From positions 62,001 through 126,000 of the forward strand of contig NZ_LAKD02000102.1 in assembly GCF_000968685.2 (NCBI RefSeq): DNA of 64,000 bases, read 5' to 3'. The notes below the pieces were generated by a model. That model made no database searches. It saw nothing but the letters and a program-made list of their open reading frames with translations, and was not told where the DNA came from. Position numbers and translations under genes: made by a program. Positions 27,794-34,526 of the stretch are shown in pieces (within the stretch, counting starts at the first letter, position 1; each line of letters begins with the position of its first letter). The DNA comes from Streptomyces antioxidans (GTDB taxonomy: Bacteria > Actinomycetota > Actinomycetes > Streptomycetales > Streptomycetaceae).

Positions 27794-27836
27794 GGCCGCA
27801 CACCGCCCGGACCTGAAGGCCGCACACCGCCCGGAC
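27794..27836 (+). repeat. Tandem 19-bp repeat after accE
   Basis: GGCCGCACACCGCCCGGAC occurs at 27794-27812 and again at 27818-27836 (period 24), without mismatches, between accE and the terminator. Confidence 0.85.
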
Positions 27837-27862
27837 GCCTGAGAGGGCCCGCCGAAACGCAC

Positions 27863-27897
27863 AAATCCCCTGTTCTCCTCCGGAGAGCAGGGGATTT
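27863..27897. terminator. Bidirectional terminator between accE and cvn2
   Basis: 16-bp stem (27863-27878 with 27882-27897, one G-T pair), loop TCC, with A and T tracts at the two feet. It separates convergent accE and the conservon on the minus strand. Confidence 0.85.
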
Positions 27898-27919
27898 TGG
27901 CTTCCGCCGTCGGCCTCGG

Positions 27920-28498
27920 CTAGCGCAGCCGGGCCATCAGCGCGTGCTCGACCAGGGTGATGAGCGCGCTCTTGGCCTCGCTGCGGTGGCGGGCGTCGGT
28001 GGTGATGATCGGCGCGTCGGGGCCGATCTGCAGGGCCTCGCGGACCTCTTCGGGGTTGTAGGGCTGGTGCCCGTCGAAGCCGTTGAGGGCGATGACGAAG
28101 GGCAGCCCGGAGTTCTCGAAGTAGTCGACCGCCGGGAAGCAGTCGGCGAGGCGGCGGGTGTCCACCAGGACGACCGCGCCGATGGCACCGCGCACCAGGT
28201 CGTCCCACATGAACCAGAAGCGGTCCTGGCCGGGGGTGCCGAACAGATACAGGATCAGGTCCTGGTCCAGCGTGATGCGGCCGAAGTCCATGGCCACCGT
28301 GGTGGTGGTCTTGTCCGGCGCGTGGGTGAGATCGTCGATCCCCGCCGAGGCGGAGGTCATCACGGCTTCGGTGCGCAGCGGGTTGATCTCCGAGACCGCG
28401 CCGACGAACGTGGTCTTGCCCACGCCGAAGCCGCCCGCCACCACGATCTTCGCGGAGGTGGTGGAGCGGGCTGCACCGCTAGAGCTTGCGAAGTCCAC
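27920..28498 (-). CDS. cvnD2: Conservon GTPase CvnD (cvn2 copy)
   Basis: 192-residue Ras-like small GTP-binding protein, last gene of a conservon. P-loop GGFGVGKTT (about residues 22-30), switch Thr in the KTTTTVAMDFG stretch, switch II-like GTPGQDRFWFMW and base-recognition ALNGFD in place of NKxD. In the studied cvn9 system the four Cvn proteins form a membrane-associated, GPCR-like complex; the same is inferred here. The GTG start overlaps cvnC by 20 nt, with its ribosome site GAAAGGG inside cvnC, so translation is coupled. Paralogue at 33023-33607. Confidence 0.92.
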   Translation of the reverse strand: MDFASSSGAARSTTSAKIVVAGGFGVGKTTFVGAVSEINPLRTEAVMTSASAGIDDLTHAPDKTTTTVAMDFGRITLDQDLILYLFGTPGQDRFWFMWDDLVRGAIGAVVLVDTRRLADCFPAVDYFENSGLPFVIALNGFDGHQPYNPEEVREALQIGPDAPIITTDARHRSEAKSALITLVEHALMARLR

Positions 28499-29141
28499 TG
28501 AGCACCCTTTCGAGCAGTGTCACGTCAGGCTGACCGCCGGCGGACTCGTCGCCGCCGGGCTGATGAATCGCGACGAGCCCCGCCTCGGCCAGGTCGGCTA
28601 CGAGGATGCGGGCTACGCCGAGGGGAATGGTGAGCAGTGCGGAGATCTCGGCGACCGACTTGATCTCGCGGCACAGATGGCAGATCCGCTGGTGCTCGGG
28701 CAGTTGGCCCTGGAGCTGGGCGGGATCGGCCGTGGTGTGTACCAGCGCCTCGATGGCGAGCTGGTACCGGGGCCGGGTCCGGCCCCCTGTCATGGCGTAC
28801 GGGCGCACCAGAGGGTTATGAGTGCCGCCCGCGGGGGAGGAAGGCTCCGGGGCGGGGTGCTCCGGCGGCTGTACGGGCTCGATACGCGGCGCGGGCGGCG
28901 CGTCGTACCAGGACCCCTCCGACGGCCCGGGAGGCGCGTAGGAGGGCGTGTACGGCTGTTGCTGGGGCCGCTGTTGCTGCCGTCGCGGGGGCTGCTGCTC
29001 CCGCTGGGGCTCCGGCTGCTGTGGGGAGCGGGCCTGGCGGCTGGGTGCGGAGGGGAAGTTGTAGCGCTTGACTGGGCCTTCTCCGCGCGGCTCGGACGGC
29101 TGCCCGTGGGCGTACGGATATCCGCTAGGGGGCGTTGCCAC
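28479..29141 (-). CDS. cvnC2: Conservon protein CvnC, DUF742 (cvn2 copy)
   Basis: 220 residues. The C-terminal ~120 residues are the DUF742 winged-helix domain (LVRPYAMTGGRTRPRYQLAI at its start, LGVARILVADLAEAGLV later). The N-terminal ~95 residues are Pro/Gln-rich and disordered; the cvn1 paralogue has only ~25 residues there. GTG 29141 follows GGAGGAGG; the frame is open further up but without a start signal. Partner of CvnA, B and D in the conservon complex. Confidence 0.88.
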   Translation of the reverse strand: MATPPSGYPYAHGQPSEPRGEGPVKRYNFPSAPSRQARSPQQPEPQREQQPPRRQQQRPQQQPYTPSYAPPGPSEGSWYDAPPAPRIEPVQPPEHPAPEPSSPAGGTHNPLVRPYAMTGGRTRPRYQLAIEALVHTTADPAQLQGQLPEHQRICHLCREIKSVAEISALLTIPLGVARILVADLAEAGLVAIHQPGGDESAGGQPDVTLLERVLSGLRKL

Positions 29142-29173
29142 GTGTCCTCCTCCAACTCGCCTGTCTTGCCGGT

Positions 29174-29205
29174 CGCGCCACCGCACCCTATGGCGCGGTG
29201 GCGCG
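29174..29205 (-). promoter_or_regulatory. Hairpin between cvnB2 and cvnC2
   Basis: Perfect 11-bp stem CGCGCCACCGC/GCGGTGGCGCG with a 10-nt loop in the 82-nt gap. Likely an mRNA stability or partial termination element that sets the subunit ratio; inference. Confidence 0.5.
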
Positions 29206-29223
29206 AAACGCACTCCATGTTTG

Positions 29224-29637
29224 CTAGTTGAGAAGACTGCCCTGCAATTCCGCACGCAGATCGGGGGTCAGGACGTTGCCCGCGCGATCGACGAGCAGGG
29301 CCATCTCGTAGCCGACGAGGCCGATGTCGCACTCGGGGTGGGCGAGTACGGCGAGGGAGGATCCGTCGGAGATCGACATGATGAAGAGGAAGCCTCGTTC
29401 CATTTCGACGACGGTCTGGTTGACCACGCCGCCTTCGAAGATGCGGGAGGCTCCGGAGGTGAGCGAGGTGAGACCGGAGGCCACGGCCGCCAGTTGGTCG
29501 GCTCGGTCACGGGGGAAGCCTTCGGACATCGCCAGAAGGAGTCCGTCGGCGGAGACCACCACGGTGTGGGACACCCCGGGGGTGTTGTCCACGAAGTTGG
29601 TGATCAACCAGTTCAGGTTCTGCGCCGCCTGGCTCAT
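29224..29637 (-). CDS. cvnB2: Conservon roadblock/LC7 protein CvnB (cvn2 copy)
   Basis: 137-residue roadblock/LC7-fold protein, related to MglB-type GTPase regulators, expected to act on CvnD. It starts MSQAAQNLNWLITNF; the core SADGLLLAMSEG and AHPECDIGLVGYEMALLVDR are diagnostic of conservon CvnB. ATG chosen 8 nt after the cvnA stop. The DNA from 29281 to 29645 differs at only 6 positions from cvnB1 (34161-34525), far closer than the neighbouring genes. Confidence 0.93.
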   Translation of the reverse strand: MSQAAQNLNWLITNFVDNTPGVSHTVVVSADGLLLAMSEGFPRDRADQLAAVASGLTSLTSGASRIFEGGVVNQTVVEMERGFLFIMSISDGSSLAVLAHPECDIGLVGYEMALLVDRAGNVLTPDLRAELQGSLLN

Positions 29638-29645
29638 CGGGCTCA
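29281..29645 (-). repeat. 365-bp near-identical tract shared by the two cvnB genes (copy 2)
   Basis: Aligned base by base with 34161-34525: 6 mismatches in 365 bp, silent positions included. Similarity drops sharply on both sides: near 29280 within the cvnB 3' end, and at the cvnA/cvnB junction. Confidence 0.9.
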
Positions 29646-29647
29646 CA

Positions 29648-32600
29648 CTAACGCTCCTGATCGTAGGTGCTGCCGGGGCCGAAGCCCTGTCGGTCATGCT
29701 GGTCACGCCCGGGGGTACCGGGCCTCGCGTCACGTCCCCGCTGGACGCCGCGGCGCAGGTTGCTCAGCCTGCCGCGGACGTCCTCCGGGGCGCGGGAGAC
29801 CTGGGGGCCGCCCTGTCCGGTCGGCTCCGCGGCGCCCTCGACCAGATTGGCCTTGGGCACCCGGCGGGGCAGGCCGGACGATGTGACCCCGCCGGCCGTC
29901 GGCTCGCGCAGCCGCTCGGCACGGTGCCAGCGCTGGTCGTTCTCCGACTGCCACGGGGCACCGTCCTCCTGCTGCTGGGGGGCCTGCTGGGGCCGCTCCG
30001 GCGCCGCGGGCGCCGCCGGGTCCCCGACCATCCCCTGTGCCCCGGTGTCCCCGGACGGCTGCCACTGCTTGTCACGCCGCGGAAGCCCCGCGTCGGTCAT
30101 GGAGTGGATGCCACTCGGGGAAGGGCCCGGACGGTGGAACTCTACGCGGTCACGAGAAACTTCGGGAGCGCTGGGTCCCGATTCCGCTTCGGTCCCGAAC
30201 TGCGGCGCGAAGGGCATCTCGAAAGATCCGGAATCGCCCCACTCTCCCTGCTGGGAGGGTGAGTTATAGCCGATGTACGGCTGCTGTTCGGATTCCGTTT
30301 GAGTTGTGTAGTCCGCTTCCGGTTGCGCAAAGGCCGAATTTTGGTAGCCGGACTGCGCCAGCGGGTCGGAGGCCGCCTGGTCCTGCCGGGGGTCCTGCTC
30401 GGCCGGGGTGGCCCCCATTCCGCTGTACTGGCCCTGGAACTGGTTCTGCCCCTGGTCCCGGTCGTAGGCGGAGTCGTCGAAGCCCAGCTCGGCGGCGGTG
30501 CGCGAGGACAGCTCGGCCACGTCCTCGTAGGCGGGCTCGGGCCGCGGCTCGGGGACGATCCGGGAGACCGTGAAGTCGTCCTGGGGCAGCTCCTCGCCGC
30601 CGCCGCCATGGGTGATCGCCTCGGGCAGCATCACCAGCGAGGTGGTGCCCGCCTGCTCCCCGGAGGGGCGCAGCTGGACCCGGATGCCGTGCCGGTCGGC
30701 GAGTCGGCCGACCACGAAGAGGCCCATGCGCTGGGACACCGAGGCGTCCACCGTCGGCGGATGGGCCAGCTTGTGGTTGATGTCGGCGAAGTCCTCGGCG
30801 GTCAGCCCGATGCCCTTGTCGTGGATCTCCACCACCACCCGGCCATCGGGCAGCCGGGTCGAGGTGACCCGCACCTTGGTGTGCGGGGAGGAGAAGGTGG
30901 TGGCGTTCTCCAGCAGCTCGGCCAGGAGGTGCACCAGGTCGGTCACCGCGGTGCCGTGGATCTCGCCCTCGGAGATCCCGGCCAGCTCGATCCGCTCGTA
31001 GGACTCCACCTCGGAGGAGGCGGCCCGCAACACGTCGATCAGCGGCACCGGCTGGTTCCAGCGGCGGCCGGGCTCCTCGCCCGCGAGGATCAGCAGGTTC
31101 TCGCCGTTGCGCCGCATGCGGGTGGCCAGGTGGTCCAGCCGGAAGAGGTGCTCCAGCTGGTCCGGATCGGCCTCCCGGCTCTCCAGCTCGGAGATCAGGG
31201 TGAGCTGCCGCTCGATCAGTCCCTGGTTGCGACTGGAAAGGTTGGTGAAGATCGCGTTGACGCCGCCGCGCAGCATCGCCTGCTCGGCCGCGAGCCGGAT
31301 CGCCTCGCGGTGCACCTGGTCGAAGGCGCGGGCCACCTCGCCGATCTCGTCCCGGGTGTTGATCGGTATCGAGCTGACCCGGGTGTCCACCCGTCCGGGG
31401 TCGGTGCGGGAGAGCTGGTCGACCACCGCCGGCAGCCGCTTCTCGGCGACGTCGAAGGCGGCGTTGCGCAGTTGCCCCATCGAATGGCTCATCGAGCGGG
31501 CCATCCGCCCGGCCACGAAGAAGGCGGCGAGGAGCGCCAGCACCACGATCGCGCCGTTCACGATCGCGTCGCGCCGGGCGTCCGACGAGATCTGCGCCGC
31601 CTCGGCAACGGCCTTGTTCACCAGGGTCTGCTCGACGTCCCGGTAGGCGTTGAACTTGAGCGTGGAGGCGTTGAACCAGGTGTCCGGGGTGATCCCCTGG
31701 GTGTCCAGCGCCGCGGGGCTCGCGCCGCTGCCGATGGCCTTGAGCATCTGGTCCATGTCGGGCGGCGCCACGAACTTCTTCCCGGCCGCCTCGGCCTTGC
31801 GCTTCGCCTCGGCGATTTGCGTCTGCGCACGCTTCTCCGCCGCGGCGAGGGTGTCCTCGAGCCGGGTCACGTCCTGCGGGGTCCCGGCGGCCTCGAACTC
31901 CCCGAACGCGATGCGCTCGAGGTAGACGTACGAGGTGAAGGCGGTGAGCTGGGTCTTGCGGTCGGTCTCGGACGGGCCGGGCCGCACCAGCAGATGGGTG
32001 CCGATGGAGCGCTGCAGCGACTCCGCGCCCTTGGCCAGGGATACCGCGTAGACGGTACGTCCGTAAGACGTGATGTTGCCGGTGCCCAGGCCCAGTTCAT
32101 TGGCGAACTCGGTCAGCCCGTGCTCGACGGTGACATAGCCCTCTTCGGTCTTCACACCGTTCAGTCGGTCGGTGTAGGCGCTCTGGCGCAGGGCGGCCAG
32201 CTGCGGTTCGCTGTCTCTGAACGCCTTGAGGCGGCGTTTCAGGCTCGCCGTCTGCGGCATGTCGGCGACGGCCTCGTCGAAATCCCTCTTCGCCGCGTCG
32301 CTGGCGGCCCGGGCCTTGGCCACCGTGGCCTCGTTGGTGCCGCTGAGCAGCGGGCCCGCGGTCAGGTCGCGCTCGTTGATCAGGGCGTGGGCGTAGCTGG
32401 TGGCGGCCCGGACGACCCGGGCGGTGCGCTCGGCGTCCCGCGCCTCGTTCCAGGTGGAGACCGATGCGGCGACCTGGAAGCCACCGAAGACCAGGGCGAC
32501 GAGCACGGGGATGAGCAGGATCGCGTACAGCCGGCGGCGCACCCGCCAGTTCCGAGGGGAGATCCGGCGACCGCTGGGTGCTGGCGGCTCCGTTGCCACG

Positions 32601-32719
32601 GCGGACGGCGCCGCCGTGTCTGTACGCGGCGGCGGGCTGAAGTTCCCGCGCGCCTCATGCGCGGGGTCCGGTTTGCTTCGCCTCACTCGACCAACAACCT
32701 CTCGGCATCGGCACCTCAT
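29648..32719 (-). CDS. cvnA2: Conservon sensor histidine kinase-like CvnA (cvn2 copy)
   Basis: About 1023 residues. A first membrane helix (about 64-87) and second (about 388-408) enclose a nitrate/nitrite-sensor-like extracellular domain; HAMP and a helical region (LDHLATRMRRNGENLLIL) follow, then an ATPase domain with N-box ELLENAT (about 605) and G1 box KGIGL. The last 300 residues are Gln/Pro-rich and disordered. ATG 32719 follows GGGAG; GTG 32686 is an alternative start. First gene of the conservon; it ends 10 nt before cvnB. A DasR-like site lies about 100 nt upstream. Confidence 0.9.
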   Translation of the reverse strand: MRCRCREVVGRVRRSKPDPAHEARGNFSPPPRTDTAAPSAVATEPPAPSGRRISPRNWRVRRRLYAILLIPVLVALVFGGFQVAASVSTWNEARDAERTARVVRAATSYAHALINERDLTAGPLLSGTNEATVAKARAASDAAKRDFDEAVADMPQTASLKRRLKAFRDSEPQLAALRQSAYTDRLNGVKTEEGYVTVEHGLTEFANELGLGTGNITSYGRTVYAVSLAKGAESLQRSIGTHLLVRPGPSETDRKTQLTAFTSYVYLERIAFGEFEAAGTPQDVTRLEDTLAAAEKRAQTQIAEAKRKAEAAGKKFVAPPDMDQMLKAIGSGASPAALDTQGITPDTWFNASTLKFNAYRDVEQTLVNKAVAEAAQISSDARRDAIVNGAIVVLALLAAFFVAGRMARSMSHSMGQLRNAAFDVAEKRLPAVVDQLSRTDPGRVDTRVSSIPINTRDEIGEVARAFDQVHREAIRLAAEQAMLRGGVNAIFTNLSSRNQGLIERQLTLISELESREADPDQLEHLFRLDHLATRMRRNGENLLILAGEEPGRRWNQPVPLIDVLRAASSEVESYERIELAGISEGEIHGTAVTDLVHLLAELLENATTFSSPHTKVRVTSTRLPDGRVVVEIHDKGIGLTAEDFADINHKLAHPPTVDASVSQRMGLFVVGRLADRHGIRVQLRPSGEQAGTTSLVMLPEAITHGGGGEELPQDDFTVSRIVPEPRPEPAYEDVAELSSRTAAELGFDDSAYDRDQGQNQFQGQYSGMGATPAEQDPRQDQAASDPLAQSGYQNSAFAQPEADYTTQTESEQQPYIGYNSPSQQGEWGDSGSFEMPFAPQFGTEAESGPSAPEVSRDRVEFHRPGPSPSGIHSMTDAGLPRRDKQWQPSGDTGAQGMVGDPAAPAAPERPQQAPQQQEDGAPWQSENDQRWHRAERLREPTAGGVTSSGLPRRVPKANLVEGAAEPTGQGGPQVSRAPEDVRGRLSNLRRGVQRGRDARPGTPGRDQHDRQGFGPGSTYDQER

Positions 32720-32813
32720 TCGTGCCGCTCCCAGCTGAGCCCTGACTGCCCAGTTCAGCGAATTCCAGCACGCCGCGTGGGTGCTTTCCAAACAGTGCGC
32801 AAAACGTTCAGTG

Positions 32814-32829
32814 CGTTGTCTAGACCAGA
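32814..32829. promoter_or_regulatory. DasR-responsive-element-like palindrome upstream of cvn2
   Basis: CGTTGTCTAGACCAGA matches 12 of 16 bases of the DasR site ACTGGTCTAGACCAGT as I remember it, including the whole GTCTAGACCAG run. It is about 95-110 nt before cvnA2. Comparison from memory. Confidence 0.4.
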
Positions 32830-32955
32830 GAAAAAAGGGGCGTTATGGCTGAGACGTGCCGAATACCGAACTATTTGAGTGCGCACCGGAGCTGCCCGAT
32901 CGCACTCCGTATCGAGGGCCGGTGCATATCTCTGTCGAAACGTTATGAATGACGA

Positions 32956-32983
32956 GCGGGCCGTGTCGTTGGACACGGCCCGC
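32956..32983 (-). terminator. Terminator after cvn1
   Basis: Perfect 12-bp stem GCGGGCCGTGTC/GACACGGCCCGC with a GTTG loop, 40 nt beyond the cvnD1 stop on the minus strand. Confidence 0.75.
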
Positions 32984-33022
32984 CCTACGTCGGTTTTCCG
33001 ACAACTTCCCTTTCGCCGACCC

Positions 33023-33607
33023 CTACTTGAGCCGGGCCATCAGCGCGTGCTCGACCAGGGTGATGAGCGCGCTCTTGGCCTCGCTGCGGTGGCGGGCGTC
33101 GGTGGTGATGATGGGGGTGTCCGGGCCGATCTGCAGCGCCTCGCGGACCTCTTCGGGGTTGTAGGGCTGCTGGCCCTCGAAGCCGTTGAGGGCGATGACG
33201 AAGGGCAGCCCGGAGTTCTCGAAGTAGTCGACGGCGGGGAAGCAGTCGGCCAGCCGCCGGGTGTCCACCAGGACCACGGCGCCGATCGCGCCGCGCACCA
33301 GGTCGTCCCACATGAACCAGAAGCGGTCCTGGCCGGGGGTGCCGAACAGATACAGGATCAGGTCGTCGTCGAGCGTGATGCGGCCGAAGTCCATCGCCAC
33401 GGTCGTCGTGGTCTTGTCCTGGACGTGGCTCAGATCGTCGATCCCCGCCGAGGCCGATGTCATCACGGCTTCGGTGCGCAGCGGATTGATCTCCGAGACC
33501 GCGCCGACGAACGTGGTCTTGCCCACGCCGAAGCCGCCCGCCACCACGATCTTCGCCGAGGTGGTCGCGCGGGCGGGGGGAGCGCCGCTAGAGCTTGCGA
33601 AGTCCAC
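33023..33607 (-). CDS. cvnD1: Conservon GTPase CvnD (cvn1 copy)
   Basis: 194-residue Ras-like GTPase, paralogue of the protein at 27920-28498 (about 90% alike at protein level). P-loop GGFGVGKTT, TPGQDRFWFMW and ALNGFEG all conserved; the N-terminal few residues (PPARATTS) and the YNPEEVREALQIGPD region show the small differences. It overlaps cvnC by 20 nt with the same sequence as in cvn2. Last gene of conservon 1; S. coelicolor cvn1 mutants have developmental and antibiotic phenotypes, as far as I recall. Confidence 0.92.
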   Translation of the reverse strand: MDFASSSGAPPARATTSAKIVVAGGFGVGKTTFVGAVSEINPLRTEAVMTSASAGIDDLSHVQDKTTTTVAMDFGRITLDDDLILYLFGTPGQDRFWFMWDDLVRGAIGAVVLVDTRRLADCFPAVDYFENSGLPFVIALNGFEGQQPYNPEEVREALQIGPDTPIITTDARHRSEAKSALITLVEHALMARLK

Positions 33608-33998
33608 TGAGCACCCTTTCGAGCAGTGTCACATCCGGAGTGCCGCCCGCTTCCGAACCGCCCCCGGGCTGGTGGATCGCCACCATGCCGGCCTCCGCCA
33701 GGTCCGCCACCAGGATCCGTGCCACACCCAGGGGGATGCTCAGCAGCGCCGAGACCTCGGCGACCGACTTGACCTCCTGGCACAGATGGCAGATCCGCTG
33801 GTGCTCGGGAAGGAGCCCCTGCAGATGTACGGGGTCGGCCGTGGTGCTGACCAGCGCCTCGATGGCGAGCTGGTAGCGGGGTCGGGTCCGGCCACCGGTC
33901 ATGGCATAGGGGCGCACCAATGGCTGGTCGCCTTCACCCCCGTACGGCGTTTGGTGATGGCCGCCGTACGGGCCGGGCGAGGCGGGGGGCGGGGTCAT
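33588..33998 (-). CDS. cvnC1: Conservon protein CvnC, DUF742 (cvn1 copy)
   Basis: 136 residues, the usual short CvnC length. A Pro/Gly-rich N-terminus of ~25 residues precedes the DUF742 domain (PLVRPYAMTGGRTRPRYQLA...LERVLSGLRKL). ATG 33998 follows GGAGGATCC. The 105-nt gap to cvnB has an 8-bp hairpin (CCGCCCGG/CCGGGCGG), as in cvn2. Confidence 0.92.
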   Translation of the reverse strand: MTPPPASPGPYGGHHQTPYGGEGDQPLVRPYAMTGGRTRPRYQLAIEALVSTTADPVHLQGLLPEHQRICHLCQEVKSVAEVSALLSIPLGVARILVADLAEAGMVAIHQPGGGSEAGGTPDVTLLERVLSGLRKL

Positions 33999-34103
33999 GG
34001 ATCCTCCGGTCGGACAACAAGGTGACGGTGGTGCCGTCGGTCGGTGCCGGTGAGGGCCGCCCGGTCGGGTGGCCGGGCGGGCTGGCGTCGGATGGTCGTT
34101 GGA

Positions 34104-34517
34104 TCAGTTCAACAGGCTGCCCTGGAGCTCGGCGCGCAGGTCCGGGGTGAGGACGCTGCCCGCGCGATCGACCAGGAGGGCCATCTCGTAGCCGACGAGG
34201 CCGATGTCGCACTCGGGGTGGGCGAGTACGGCGAGGGAGGATCCGTCGGAGATCGACATGATGAAGAGGAAGCCTCGTTCCATTTCGACGACGGTCTGGT
34301 TGACCACGCCGCCTTCGAAGATGCGGGAGGCTCCGGAGGTGAGCGAGGTCAGGCCGGAGGCCACGGCCGCCAGCTGGTCGGCTCGGTCACGGGGGAAGCC
34401 TTCGGACATCGCCAGAAGGAGTCCGTCGGCGGAGACCACCACGGTGTGGGACACCCCGGGGGTGTTGTCCACGAAGTTGGTGATCAACCAGTTCAGATTC
34501 TGCGCCGCCTGGCTCAT
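34104..34517 (-). CDS. cvnB1: Conservon roadblock/LC7 protein CvnB (cvn1 copy)
   Basis: 137-residue roadblock/LC7 protein, nearly identical in protein to CvnB2: only a few residues near the C-terminus differ (SVLTPD against NVLTPD). Presumed partner of CvnD1. ATG 34517 is 9 nt after the cvnA1 stop. See the separate entry for the shared 365-bp tract. Confidence 0.93.
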   Translation of the reverse strand: MSQAAQNLNWLITNFVDNTPGVSHTVVVSADGLLLAMSEGFPRDRADQLAAVASGLTSLTSGASRIFEGGVVNQTVVEMERGFLFIMSISDGSSLAVLAHPECDIGLVGYEMALLVDRAGSVLTPDLRAELQGSLLN

Positions 34518-34525
34518 CGGGCTCA
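34161..34525 (-). repeat. 365-bp near-identical tract shared by the two cvnB genes (copy 1)
   Basis: Partner of 29281-29645; direct orientation, 4880 bp apart, 6 mismatches. Confidence 0.9.
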
Positions 34526-34526
34526 A

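Larger units (their letters stand above)
32720..33022. other. Intergenic region between the two conservons
   Basis: About 300 nt, AT-richer than its surroundings (notably 32780-32950), without a gene. It contains the cvn1 terminator (32956-32983), a DasR-like palindrome (32814-32829) and the 12-mer GAATTCCAGCAC (32760-32771) that also occurs upstream of cvn1. Confidence 0.6.

Noticed and set aside
27794..27836. Tandem repeat after accE as part of an RNA gene
   Set aside because: Only two units, no stable alternative structure, and the terminator follows directly; kept as a simple repeat.
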